A stretch of 64,000 nt of DNA from assembly GCA_032717465.1 (NCBI GenBank), contig CM064690.1:27561653-27625652 (forward strand), read 5' to 3'. This DNA comes from Coenobita brevimanus (Eukaryota > Arthropoda > Malacostraca > Decapoda > Coenobitidae). The notes beneath the pieces were generated by a model. It had not been told where the DNA came from. It did not search any database and saw nothing but the letters and a program-made list of their open reading frames with translations. Shown here piece after piece: positions 10,871 through 21,283 of the stretch (its first letter is position 1; each line of letters opens with the position of its first letter). The translations under genes were made by a program, and so were the position numbers.

Positions 10871-11236
10871 CGAGTTCGCGAATATCGAAGTTCTCGGAAT
10901 ACCGGAGTTCGCGGAAAAAAGAAAATCGCGGAAATCGGGGTTCGCGGGAAAAAAAATTAGTTCGCGGAAATCGGAGTTCGCGGAGAAAATAAAATCGCGG
11001 AAATCGGAGTTCGCGGAATTAGAAGTTCTCCGATATCCAATGCTTGCGATTTTTGAAACTTATGGATTATCGGAGTTTGCGGAAAATAAAACTTCGCAGA
11101 ATACAGGTGTTTATGGATTATCCGGAGTTCCCGGAATATCAGCTTGTAGAAGATCAGCGTTTTTCGAAATATTGAAGGTTGCGGTATATGCGAGATTACA
11201 AAATATCTAAGTTCTGCGGACTATCAAATTTTATGG
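10871..11236. repeat. Degenerate minisatellite with GTTCGCGGAAATCGGA units
   Basis: Diverging units built on GAGTTCGCGGAAATCG. They are best preserved at 10900-11020 and decay into TATGGATTATCGGAG forms at about 11060-11235. CpG content is high and contrasts sharply with the flanking T-rich DNA. A frame with repeated S-R-K-S-E-F-A-E residues runs through the repeat but shows no start context or family similarity. Confidence 0.7.
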
Positions 11237-11289
11237 ATTACGAAAGCTTGCGTATCATCAAAATTCGTGATCTAAAATTTCCACATTCT

Positions 11290-11620
11290 CCACAGCAACT
11301 TTTCTTTGTAGTATGCTGGTCCTTTTCGCATTATTTTCTTTCTTTCACTTTTTGTTTTCATGCTTACTATTTTCTTTTCTTTCTTTCTCTTTTTCGTCTC
11401 CTTCTTTCTTTTTTCTTTTCTTTCTTTCTCTTTTTCGTCTCCTTCTTTCTTTTTTCTTTTCTTTCTTTCTTCATTTCTTTGCTTTCTTCTTTTCATTTTT
11501 TTTTTTTTTACCATTTACCGGCTTTGGTTAGAGGGTTTTGTGGGGGGGGGGAGCCATCTTGCTCATACCTTTTTTTACTCCACAAACAGCAGTATAAGTT
11601 TTTTTTTTTTTTTTTCTGGT
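11290..11620. repeat. T-rich polypyrimidine tract with TTTCTTTC duplications
   Basis: Contains a roughly 51-bp direct duplication (TTTCTTTCTCTTTTTCGTCT repeated near 11385 and 11425) and poly(T) runs. Confidence 0.75.
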
Positions 11621-11701
11621 CTACATTTTTAGCGGAAGAAAACGTCCATATTTCCTGTTCTTGTACTCGAAGATAAAGATATATATAACTTTTTCATTTT
11701 A

Positions 11702-11872
11702 ACTTGGCCTCAAATTACGTCCTTTTGCAGCTTATTTCACGCAGTAAGGCAATAATATGGTCCATCATCCTTATCCATGGCACTTCTTCATGACTAGCAT
11801 CGCATTCTGGTGTTAATCTCGTGTTACAACGCAGCAGTCAAGATGAAGAGACGGCAATCTTAGGCCAAATTA
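11702..11872 (+). repeat. Family C interspersed repeat, copy 1
   Basis: Begins with AACTTGGCCTCAAATTACGT, contains CCTTTTGCAGC, then a CATGGCACTTCTTCATGACTAGCATC block and a distal AGTCAAGATGAAGAGACGGC block. Related copies are near 19.5, 41.1 and 59.6 kb. No coding potential or Pol III boxes are recognised. Confidence 0.65.
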
Positions 11873-12046
11873 TTCCTTTGAACTCTTTTGTACTCCTTGC
11901 ATAATTTGTCAAGCAGCTTAGCATAATTTAGTTCCTATTTACAACACAAGGGTCCCAAGTTGAATTAATATATCTTGAAAGTGCATAAAAAAAAAAAGAC
12001 GTCCTCAGGGTGAAAGGATTAAATACAAATCTGCACAATGTACCCT

Positions 12047-12050
<4 letters not shown>

Positions 12051-12090
<40 letters not shown>
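12051..12090. repeat. (TC)n microsatellite followed by A-rich DNA
   Basis: About 19 TC units. The next 550 bp (12100-12650) is A-rich with recurrent GATACGCAAAAAA-type units, best seen at 12385-12620. Confidence 0.9.
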
Positions 12091-12095
<5 letters not shown>

Positions 12096-12719
12096 CAGCT
12101 ACGCAAAAAAAATTGATTACTGAAGTATTTAATGTGCATAGACTTGTGACACGCAAAAAATATATGTGCAAAATTGAAAGAAAAACATGACATACCAAAA
12201 ACTAAAACAGGCTAAAAAAAAAGAATAATAATAATCCCCAAAACTATTATATACGGAAAAAAAAAGATACAAAACCTCTAAGATATGGAAAAACTAAAAA
12301 AAAAAAAAAAAGACCCAAATAATTGATAAGAAAAAAAATAAGGTACAAGTACTAAAAAATGAAATACACAAAAAATTAAGACAAGCAAAAGCAGATACGC
12401 AAAAAAGCACGATACGCAAAAAGCAAGATACGCAACAAAAAAAAAAAGATGCGGAAAATTTTAAATGTCTTAATACTTGAAATGCGCAAATAACTAAAAC
12501 GCGCAAAAAACTCCCATACACACAAAAAATAAATAAATAAATAGAAAATGCTAACATACGCAAACAACTGAAACACGAAAAAAAAAAAAAGCTAAAATGT
12601 GCAAAAAACTCCGATATGCAAAAAAATTAAAAAAAAAATCGCAGAAAACATCACCCCAAAAGGCGAGCTAAAGGAAATCCGTCAGGGAGATCAGAAAAGG
12701 GGGGGAGGGGGGGAAAGCG

Positions 12720-12826
12720 GAGATATCGAGGAAAAGCCGCCTTGACGAGAGAGAGAGAGAGAGGAACCCTTTGATTGACGTCTCGATATCAGCTCTGGCT
12801 AATCACACGTCAAAGTGGAACAAAGA

Positions 12827-12894
<68 letters not shown>
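12720..12894. repeat. Inverted-repeat block between (GA)n and (TC)n
   Basis: GATATCGAG (near 12722) and CTCGATATC (near 12782) are inverted copies. TTTGATTGACGT and ACGTCAAAG form a second inverted pair. A short GA run (12747-12763) and a pure TC array (12829-12894) can also pair. The result is a locally self-complementary region. Confidence 0.6.
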
Positions 12895-12897
<3 letters not shown>

Positions 12898-13560
12898 CAT
12901 AAGAAAACACTACCTTTTTTATATTAGAGTTATCTCACTTTCTCCAAGCTAATCTTTTTGGCTCTACAGGAAGCTTAAATTTTCACTCTTGCCTTATCAA
13001 TACTTCTAACACTATCATTAAAATTATTTGATGGAGGCGTCTATTCCTAAATTCTTCACTACCAGTACATCTTTTCTTTTTATATTTTTACATTATTCGT
13101 TTCACCTCCACATAATTTTCTTCGACTTGGGCAAAACTTAAAGAGATAGAGGAAATAAATAAGGTCTTATTTTTTTCCGCATAGCAAAGACTTTTAAAAA
13201 TGGAGGGAAGAAATAAAAGCTTTACTTCCTTCACTATTCTCAGCTAATAAAATCCCTGAATAAAAGGTCTTGATGGTAAACTGATTAAAAATAAAGATAT
13301 TGAACAGAGGTTACTTGAATTAAGACAAAATATACATCACAGGAGTGAAAAATCCAAGTTCTTTCATTCCTATAAAATTTCCTTCACCATGATAGGCGCT
13401 TTTCCTCGCCGTTTCCTGTAGGAGGGCTTCAAGGGAGTGCGGAAACCTTATATTATCTTTGTCTTATGAATCTAGAACTAGGCATCTTTTATTTCCTACC
13501 AATATCAGTGCTTTTTTTTTTTTCCATCTGTACTAATATTTGGCTTTTATGATAGGGCTG
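12895..13560. other. AT-rich sequence with weak family A traces
   Basis: No gene is seen. Short stretches such as GAATAAAAGG near 13259 resemble decayed family A units but are too diverged to delimit. Confidence 0.4.
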
Positions 13561-13561
13561 T

Positions 13562-13562
<1 letters not shown>

Positions 13563-13629
<67 letters not shown>
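13563..13629. repeat. (TC)n microsatellite
   Basis: About 33 TC units. Confidence 0.98.
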
Positions 13630-13631
<2 letters not shown>

Positions 13632-13679
13632 AACACAATACCCATCTGACATTAAAGACGCCTGGCTAATCATTGGCTC

Positions 13680-14260
13680 TCTCTTCAATCTTTTTGTCAC
13701 CCTCTTTCCAGTTCCTCCCTTTCTTCTCCCTCCCTCCCTCCCTCCCTCCTTTTCTTTTACCTCCCGCCCTTCTCACTCTCCCTCCTCCTTCCCCCCTCTC
13801 GTTCCTTCTCTCTTTCTTCTTCTTCTCGCCCTTCCTCCTCCCATTTCTTTCCTCCTCACTTTTGACTCCCTTCTCAATTTCTTTTGGTATCTCAAATTTT
13901 GTTCCTCCTTCCCTCCCTTTCAGTTACCTCTTTTCCTTTCCTCTTCCCTTTCTTCTCTTCTCCTCCCTTTCCTTTTCTTCTCCCCTCCTCCAGTCCTTCT
14001 CATTTCCTCTCATTTTTATTTACGTTTCTTTCGCCTACCTTCCTCTTTGCTCTTTTCTTGCTCCCTCTTATCTCTCTTTTTGAGGTAGTCTCTCCCCGTT
14101 AGTTTTTATTTCTTCTTCTTCGACTTCTTTCCTCCTCCTCCTCCTTCTCCTCCTCCTCCTCCTCCTCCTCCTCCTCTTCCTCCTTCTTCTTCTTCTTCTT
14201 CTTGACATACTTTTCCTTGTCCTTCTTTCTTTTTCCTTTTCCTCACGCCTCCCCCCTCCT
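13680..14260. repeat. Polypyrimidine domain with (CCT)n/(CTT)n
   Basis: C/T-rich on the plus strand, with a trinucleotide block at about 14128-14203 (CCT then CTT). Ser/Leu/Phe-rich frames are artefacts. Confidence 0.9.
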
Positions 14261-14649
14261 ACCTTCCCATTTCCCCAAATTGATTTTATATTTAATTTGT
14301 TTTTCCTTCTGTTCATATCTGTAAAAAAAGAAAAAAAATAACGCTCATTTCCCCAAGCCTCTCTCCCATCCCCCTCCTAGTCGTTCCCTTCAAGCAGTAT
14401 ATAATGTGTGTACGAAAAACGACAAGGGAAAAAAAAAAAGAAAGACAAGAAGAGACAAAGAAGAGACATATCTGAAATCTGGCGCGACTCCTGAAGATTT
14501 TTGCATGATCGATACGCATATATTTTTTTTTTTTTCGTTTTTAGCCAAAGACCAGATGCGCGATGAGCTCTCTGAAAAATTTACATGGAAATTTTACCCC
14601 GTCTCCTTAAAGGGATTGTTCCAAGTGAAAAATCGAAAACATATGAAAA

Positions 14650-14870
14650 AAATGGGGGGGTGGAAGAGGAAGAAAAAAAGAAAGAATGAAAGGGGGAGAG
14701 AGAAAGATGGAAGGAAAAAAGAGAGAAGGAAGAAAGAAAGGAAAGAAAGAAATGGAGAATAAGAAAGAAAAAAGAAAGAAAGAAGAAAGGAAGAAAGGAG
14801 AAAAGGAAAGAAGGAGAGAAAGAAAGATACAAAAAGGAGGGAAAGAAAGAAAGAGAGAAAATGCCAGAGA
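14650..14870. repeat. Polypurine tract (GAAA/GGAA)
   Basis: Almost entirely A/G on the plus strand, so the strand composition flips within 400 bp of the preceding pyrimidine domain. Confidence 0.85.
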
Positions 14871-14887
14871 TCGAGCACTTGTGAAGG

Positions 14888-14972
14888 GGGTCTCTTATCT
14901 TGTTTTTTTTTTCTTGGAGGGAACAATCTTGCGGTCTTCTGGCCTTTGGTTCCTTCTTCCTTGCATAAAAAA
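14888..14972 (+). mobile_element. LINE 3'-end remnant
   Basis: Matches the distal part of the remnant at 16.46-16.55 kb: TCTTATCTTG, then TTTCTTGGAGG, then TTTGGTTCCTTCTTCCTTGC followed by ATA and an A run. The shared terminus and A-rich end fit a 5'-truncated LINE insertion. Confidence 0.6.
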
Positions 14973-15066
14973 AAGTTGCTAAGGGATTTTCCAGGCCAAA
15001 TAAAGATCGCTAGGTGGTATCCAGAATTAAATTGCAGTGAAAGGACTACGGCTTATATTTTCGTCT

Positions 15067-15150
15067 AGTAAGGAAGCTCCATAGCACCTCTTCCTTAGCG
15101 ATTTATTTTACAAACATCCCATTAATAACCTCTGTTTTTGCTTCTTATAT
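15067..15150. mobile_element. Family B MITE, truncated copy
   Basis: Only one end is recognisable: GGAAGCTCCATAGCACCTCT followed by a TCCTTAGCGATTTATTTT block. The remainder is diverged or lost. Confidence 0.5.
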
Positions 15151-15363
15151 CTTTTTAATATCACACAGACTGCATGAATAACACACAAGAATATAGTAAC
15201 GAAGCAGAATCGGAAGTAAACAGGTATGAAAGAGGTACACAAAAATACCGCCTTAAGTCACTACACCTTTTCTTAATCCCAGGGCCAAGGATCTTCCCCC
15301 CTCCCTTGAATAAAATCGCCTATCAGTAGCGAAAATAAAGCACTTCTCTGGTTACCTGCTTTG

Positions 15364-15387
15364 TTATTATTATTATTATTATTATTA
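15364..15387. repeat. (TTA)n microsatellite
   Basis: Eight TTA units. Confidence 0.9.
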
Positions 15388-15732
15388 AACCTCGAGGGCT
15401 TTACTCTGCCTTATAAATGAAAGACGAAATGCTCACGGCTAGGAAACATCTAGCAAGGTTTGAGGACTAAAGTTATTTGTTCTAAGATATGACTAGCTTA
15501 GTAACTAGATATCTTACTCTCTCTCTCTCTCTCTCTCTCTCTCATTGAAACCGGGAGGCTGACAGAGCTCCTCATCGCTCAGCATCAAACACTACCAATC
15601 ACATCCTCCAAAAACCATGAAAGGAGAAAATTGAGTCTTTTGAAGTCTCCTCAAAAGGACCATTCCATTGGCTGGATATCGACGAACTCTTTGATTCTCT
15701 ACCTCTCTGTGTGTGTCTCTCCCTCCCCCTCT

Positions 15733-15734
<2 letters not shown>

Positions 15735-15784
<50 letters not shown>
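15735..15784. repeat. (AC)n microsatellite
   Basis: About 24 AC units, followed by a G run. Confidence 0.97.
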
Positions 15785-15786
<2 letters not shown>

Positions 15787-16328
15787 TGGGGGGGGGGTAC
15801 GATATACAGGCTATGTGAAATAAACATGAAAATATTTGAGTCAACTTCACACCTGCCAAACTCATATCCACCATTACAGACAGATAACCGTACACTTCAT
15901 CACATTACCATACCTGCACATACAAAGAATTCTATTATCACAATATAAGTCATATCTGGGACTCTGAATTATACTACTCAACTTTTAACTGGCTGGCAGA
16001 CTCCTATGATTATTTAAGCTCAGTATGATAGCTAGGGGGAATTACTGAGCATATTTGCCACAATTAAGAAAGAGCTAATGATTGATGTTGTTGTTTGTTG
16101 TTGCTGTTGCAAACCCAGGCTCATCTCGTTGTGAACCCAATGGACTGAAGGAAATCGGCGACTTTGATCGGTCGCTACCCGATGTCTTCTGTTGAGGTGA
16201 TGCAGAAGGAGTGTGTGTTTTGATAACGTGGTGATGAGTTGAATAAATTATCATGATTTGAGTATCTCAGAGTTGTGTTTTATTTCAAGCATTAAAAGAA
16301 CGCAAGCGCTAATTGTTACTCCCAGTCC

Positions 16329-16552
16329 TTCATGTATGCAACGGGTCAACTCTGGAACAGTCTTCCTGTGTATGTAGTTCTTACTGCCTATGACCTCCAG
16401 TCTTTCAACCCAGTGTGTCTAGGCATCTTGAAATTTACAGACCTTGAATTTGGCTCCCTTTTATCTTATCTTGTTTTAGTGTTTTTCTTGGAGGAAACAC
16501 CTTGAGGGTTTCTGGTCTTTGGTTCCTTCTTCCTTGCATACAAAAAATGCTT
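16329..16552 (+). mobile_element. LINE 3'-terminal coding remnant plus 3' UTR
   Basis: In one plus-strand frame the sequence reads ATGQLWNSLPVYVV, then LQSFN and a stop near 16505. This resembles the conserved C-terminus (LWNSLP...SFK) of jockey- and I-type non-LTR retrotransposon ORF2 proteins. It is followed by a short 3' UTR shared with the 14.9-kb fragment and a short A-rich end near 16550. Everything upstream of the C-terminus is missing, so this is a 5'-truncated dead copy. The clade is inferred only from the terminal motif. Confidence 0.6.
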
Positions 16553-16828
16553 AATCCCACCACCATACGGAAAATAAATAACACCTTCATTCTCAACCTA
16601 CATCATGTCTCGTACCATACATTCCTCTACACTTTGTAAATATATAGTTCTTTTTTTTTTTTTAACTGTTAGAGAAAGGAAAAAATATATATATAGCCAG
16701 GCCTGCACATCCACCAACAAATACAGAAATTCTTTTATATTGCTCGCGTATTGTGTGTGTGCGTATGTACATATATATTAGCGTTACGTAGTTTTTAAAA
16801 AATGGTTTATCATACGCCTACAGTACGG

Positions 16829-16830
<2 letters not shown>

Positions 16831-16912
<82 letters not shown>
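16831..16912. repeat. (GT)n microsatellite
   Basis: About 41 uninterrupted GT units. Confidence 0.98.
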
Positions 16913-16914
<2 letters not shown>

Positions 16915-17084
16915 AGATTTCCTCGTAGCTGTGCGGTTTCTGTTGTATTTTATTTCATGCAGTTATTTCCTACATCCTTTTTCTTTACCATAACCCAAAA
17001 TACTTTACCTCTTTATACATTATTTTTTTTTTTACTAACACCTTATTTTCTATACATCTTTATCTTTACCCCACCGCTAACTGC

Positions 17085-17165
17085 TTTATTTATTATTTAT
17101 TTACTTTATTATCTATTTATTTATCTATTTACCTATTTACTTTATTATTTATCTACCTATTCACT
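17085..17165. repeat. (TTTA)n / (CTAT)n tract
   Basis: Interspersed TTTA, TTAC and CTAT tetranucleotides. Confidence 0.8.
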
Positions 17166-17340
17166 AAGTCCTCATTTCCAGTATCCCATTAAAATTTACT
17201 TTCAAATGTTACCTATTTTTTTTCTCGTCTTTAAAATGTCCTCAAATCTTTACATTCACCTTCTTCGCATTTTGACTGGGACTTCTTTCCTCCTCCTTTT
17301 CCTTCACACATACTTATCAGTCCATATGAGGGCCACTATA

Positions 17341-17700
17341 AGAAAGGATTTTTTCTTCGGAGGGAGATTGACAGCCAGACATTACCTTCCTCATGCCGGC
17401 CAAGTACGGTACGAATCAGGGAGGAGTTTTTCTAGTGGGAGTAAGGCATGTTATGGTGCTATATTGATTTTTTTCCTCGAAAGGAGAGTGACAGCCAGAC
17501 TTTGCCATCCTCACGCCGGCCAAGTACGGTATGAATCAGGGAGGGGTCTTTCTGGTGATAGTAAGGCATGTTATGGTGTTATACTGATCTTTTTTCCTCG
17601 ATGGGAGAGTGACAGCCAGACTTCACCATCCTCATGCCGGCTAAGTACGAATCAGTGAGGAATTGTAGTGAAGGTAAGGCACGTAATAATGTTATACTGG
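17341..17700. repeat. Three-copy 120-bp tandem repeat
   Basis: The marker ACAGCCAGAC occurs at 17371, 17491 and 17612, giving a period of 120-121 bp. Each unit contains CTCATGCCGGCCAAGTACGG-like sequence, then AATCAGGGAGG and GTAAGGCATGTTATGGTG. The third unit has lost part of its middle. A diverged single copy may lie at 5715-5775 (CGGAGGGAGAGTGATAGCCA). Confidence 0.8.
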
Positions 17701-17759
17701 CTTTGTACGAGTTTGTCTAGAGTCTCTTTGCGTTATCGATATGAACATTAACAGCACAA

Positions 17760-17890
17760 AGAAGAACACTCTCAGCACCCACTTAAATGTCTGCCACGGT
17801 TGGATTTGAACCCCTCTCTTTATTTGCACTCCAGTGTTACATTTCCTCCCTACCCATCGTCTAAAATATACCATCTTTTTCATACAGATT
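17760..17890 (-). mobile_element. Possible tRNA-derived SINE head
   Basis: On the minus strand GGTTCAAATCC (17802-17812) matches the Pol III B-box. About 45 nt upstream a GGGTAGGGAGG segment could be a decayed A-box. The 120-bp repeat lies downstream on this strand and could be the SINE body. The T-stem does not pair well, so this is not a functional tRNA gene. It is a weak call. Confidence 0.25.
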
Positions 17891-18118
17891 TATTAGTTTT
17901 TTTTCACTTTTTTTTCTTTTTTTTTTTTATATCCTTAATCTGTATACGTTTTTCTGTGCTCCATCGTTGCTGTTTTTCCTTGATATTTCTCCTTCCTATG
18001 TGCTTATCTTCACTCCCTACCTAATTTCATGGTTATTATAGTTATTACAATACAGTATAGTTATTATCTATCATCACCCCTACCTCCCCTCTCTTTCAAT
18101 TATTTTCCTGTTTTCACG

Positions 18119-18121
<3 letters not shown>

Positions 18122-18166
<45 letters not shown>

Positions 18167-18254
18167 GCAAATTGTCTTAAGAGAAATGGAGCGTGAGAAT
18201 TGGCGTTCATTTCCACTTGTTTTTAATCAGATTCCCAATGAATATAAAATCACA

Positions 18255-18308
<54 letters not shown>
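18122..18308. repeat. Inverted microsatellite pair: (TC)n and (GA)n
   Basis: The TC array at 18122-18164 and the GA array at 18257-18308 are complementary inverted repeats separated by about 90 bp. They could fold into a stem of 40 bp or more. Confidence 0.9.
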
Positions 18309-18313
<5 letters not shown>

Positions 18314-18597
18314 TAACACTAAAACGAAAAATACATAAAAGCCTATAAAACAGAAATCCAAATTAACAAAAACAAAGACAAAACAGAAACTACAGAAATA
18401 CGTCCCACAGAAGCGACAGAAAAATACAGCCAGGAAAAGAATTACAAAAAAAAAAAAAATAACAGGGAAGGGTTGTGTGAGAGAAATATTAACTGTAAAA
18501 TAAAAAGGAGTTACAGACTAGAAGGTAAACAGGAGAAATGTAACAGAAAGAAACATGATACACATACTCGCCAACCTGAGCAAGCAGATAGAGGAAG

Positions 18598-18600
<3 letters not shown>

Positions 18601-18649
<49 letters not shown>

Positions 18650-18668
18650 GAGAGACAGACAGACAGAC
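18601..18668. repeat. (GT)n microsatellite with GACA tail
   Basis: About 21 GT units, then GAGA and a GACAGACAGACAGACA run. Confidence 0.95.
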
Positions 18669-19024
18669 AAGATAATGCCACCTAGCTCCTCCCTTTACAG
18701 TTTCATATCGGTAACATTATCCACAATTCCCTCTTCCCCACTCCTCTATCTCTTCCTTATCCCCTTCTTTCCCTACCACCTGCTCTCTGCACTCATTCCC
18801 CCTAGTCTTTCCCTCTCTATTCCGCCCTTTCTCACTCCTCACAGCGTTCTAGCCACGTCGTTTTAACAATTCGTAAAAGCAGAAGTTTCCCCTCGTCGAA
18901 TGAAATTGTCGAAGGCAGCCAAAATTAAATACGTAAATAAACACCTGTCCTCTAAAAGGTCAGGTGAACTCTACTCTTTTTTCGTCTCCCCTATGCACCT
19001 GCTCTTGGCCATTTCGCTTTTTTC

Positions 19025-19073
19025 TTTTCTTTCTTTCTTTCTTTCTTTCTTTTTTTTTTTTTTTTTTTTTTTT
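19025..19073. repeat. (TTTC)n then poly(T)
   Basis: A TTTC tetranucleotide run merges into a T run of about 24. Confidence 0.9.
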
Positions 19074-19169
19074 GGTATTCAGACTACCACCAGATTGTTT
19101 CCCTCACATGAGAAATATAGCTGTTACATGATGAAAAAAGGGAAGAAAAAGTTAATCCCCACTGCTTTC

Positions 19170-19172
<3 letters not shown>

Positions 19173-19211
<39 letters not shown>
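19173..19211. repeat. (AC)n microsatellite
   Basis: About 19 AC units. Confidence 0.97.
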
Positions 19212-19214
<3 letters not shown>

Positions 19215-19349
19215 CTATTCCGTCTAACACCAGGGCAGACGATTGTGTTCATCTGAGAAAAATCCCCTTCTGGTGTAGTCACTTGTAGGTATTTTAGTCT
19301 GGGAAACACCACACAACATTCTTAAGCTATGCAGATTGTTAGCCACAGT

Positions 19350-19620
19350 CTTACTTTAACCTGACCTCAAACTTCCATTCCTCCAACTTGTACAATGAGT
19401 CACAGCAATAGATTAACATTAGAATATGATGCCGTTTTTGAAGAGGTGCTATGGAAAGGATGCAGAGCCATAGTGTTGTCATATGATGCTAGTCTTGAAG
19501 ATGTGCTATGGAAAGGATGCAGAGATATGGTATTGTTTTATTACACCACCTAGCGCCACGATATAAGCTGAAAAAGGGCAAAATCCTGGGCCATGTTAAG
19601 GTAAAAGGACTATAGCAGAG
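19350..19620 (-). repeat. Family C interspersed repeat, copy 2, with internal duplication
   Basis: Read on the minus strand it starts CTATAGTCCTTTTACCTTAA, then TGGCCCAGGATTTTGCCC and TTCAGC, and reaches the shared CACATCTTCAAGACTAGCATC block. The segment GATGCTAGTCTTGAAGATGT / GATGCCGTTTTTGAAGAGGT with GCTATGGAAAGGATGCAGAG occurs twice in this copy. Confidence 0.65.
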
Positions 19621-19711
19621 GAGAGTTCGATGTGATTCTGCCTGTCGCCCGCAAGATTTAATTTCTAGGTAGTAAAATAAGTGTGTTATTTTACTTATTA
19701 TAATCGTCTAC

Positions 19712-20455
19712 TCTCTCTCTCTCTCTCTCTCTCTCGCCAATAACACTCTCCTTCCTTCACCTTCCCTCTCTCAAACCAACTCTTCCATTTATCACTCCCT
19801 CCCTCCCTACCTCCCTCCCTCCCTTCTCCCCAATACAATATCCCCCCCCTTCCTTTTTTTCCTTCCTTCCTTCATACACGTTTCCATTCTTCATATCTCT
19901 TCTCCTTCCTTTCCTCCTTAACTACTTTCCCTCCCTCCTTCCTTCCTTCCTCCCTTCCTTCCACCTCTCTCTTTATAGATCATTTCCTCATGAATTAGAT
20001 TCCTTTTGGTCTATCAAGCCATTCTCAGTAAATCCTTCAATCCCTCCACTTCTTCCTTCCTTCCTTCCTTCCTTCGCCCTCTTATTCATCCCTTCCTCAG
20101 ACCTTTCCCTCTTTCTCTCCATCTTTCATATTCCAGCTTTCCATCGATTCCTACGCCTTTTCCTTCACCCTTCTATTCATCACTCCTTCCTTCCCATTTT
20201 TCCCTCCTCTCCATCCTTCATACTCCTTCTATCTATCCCACCTTCCACCATCCCCCTACCCTTCATTACCCCCACGTCTTACCTTTTCACTTCTTCCTCC
20301 ACCCCTCTCCCCTATCACCTCCACATCCCACCTCTTCCCCAAATGCCCACCACATCCTACTTCTTCACGTCTTCTCCTCCACCCTTTCACCCCTTTCCCC
20401 ACGCCCCCTACCCCCTCTTCTCCCTCCCCACTCCCCCTACTCCCCGCATACGCCC
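19712..20455. repeat. Polypyrimidine domain (CT, CCTT, CCTC)
   Basis: C/T-rich on the plus strand for about 750 bp, with CTTC and CCCT tetranucleotide runs. The 152-aa open frame here is compositional. Confidence 0.85.
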
Positions 20456-20571
20456 CAGTCTTGAGGTTTGAAGCTAATTTGACATGCAGACCACTTGGGA
20501 AATCCGACATAAAATTAAAGTGCAGAGTATGTAGGCTTAACCGGCTCCCCTCCCTCTAGATTACGCCTGAC

Positions 20572-21230
20572 GGGGAGTGGGGAGGCCCTGCTGAGGATTG
20601 GGAATAGGGAATGGGTTAGGGATGTGGGGAGGAGGGTGAGGAATGCGGAATATGTGGGGAGATGAGTTCGGTGTGTGGGGAGATTAGGATGGAGAATGAG
20701 AAAAAATTTGAGATGGGGAGTATCAACTGAGAATGGGAAAAGGGTTGAGAATATGAGGAGCAGGGGTGGGAAATGACTGGGGAGATGGGGAGCATTAAAT
20801 GGGAAGTGGCAATGGAATATGACTGTGGGGAGAGAAAAGATGGGGAATGGGGAGGGTGTACTAAAGATCGAGAATGGAGACTGGAAATATGAAGAGACTG
20901 AAAGTGTGGAATGTGGAATGAGTGGGGAGATGGGGAATAATGGCTGAGAATGGGGAACGGAGAATATGAAGACAGGGAAGGTGGGGAATGGGGAATGGGT
21001 TAGGAATGTGGGGAAAGTGAGGGTTGGGAATGAGGAAAAACAGAAAAGATGGGGAATATCGAGTGTCAGTGGGGAATGGGTTAGGAATATGAAGAGGGGG
21101 AGGAAGTGGGATGGGGAGAGATTGCTGGGGATTGGGTATAGGGAATAGGTTAAGAATAGGGGTTTAGGGGGGACAGGGAGGGGAAAGGGAGAGGGGAGAA
21201 AAAAGGGGGATAAGTTAGAAAGAGGAATAT

Positions 21231-21270
<40 letters not shown>
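20572..21270. repeat. Degenerate GGGGAATGGG-type tract ending in (GA)n
   Basis: About 600 bp of recurring TGGGGAATGGG, GGGTTAGGAATGTGGGGA and similar G-rich units, then a GA array at about 21233-21273. Confidence 0.8.
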
Positions 21271-21277
<7 letters not shown>

Positions 21278-21283
21278 TTTAAC

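Noticed and set aside
16080..16325. Possible LTR (AATAAA near 16240 followed by TG-rich sequence)
   Set aside because: No matching second LTR, no clear TG...CA ends and no primer-binding site seen.
17795..17870. tRNA gene at the B-box-like sequence
   Set aside because: The T-stem does not pair and no acceptor or anticodon stem can be drawn. At most a SINE remnant.
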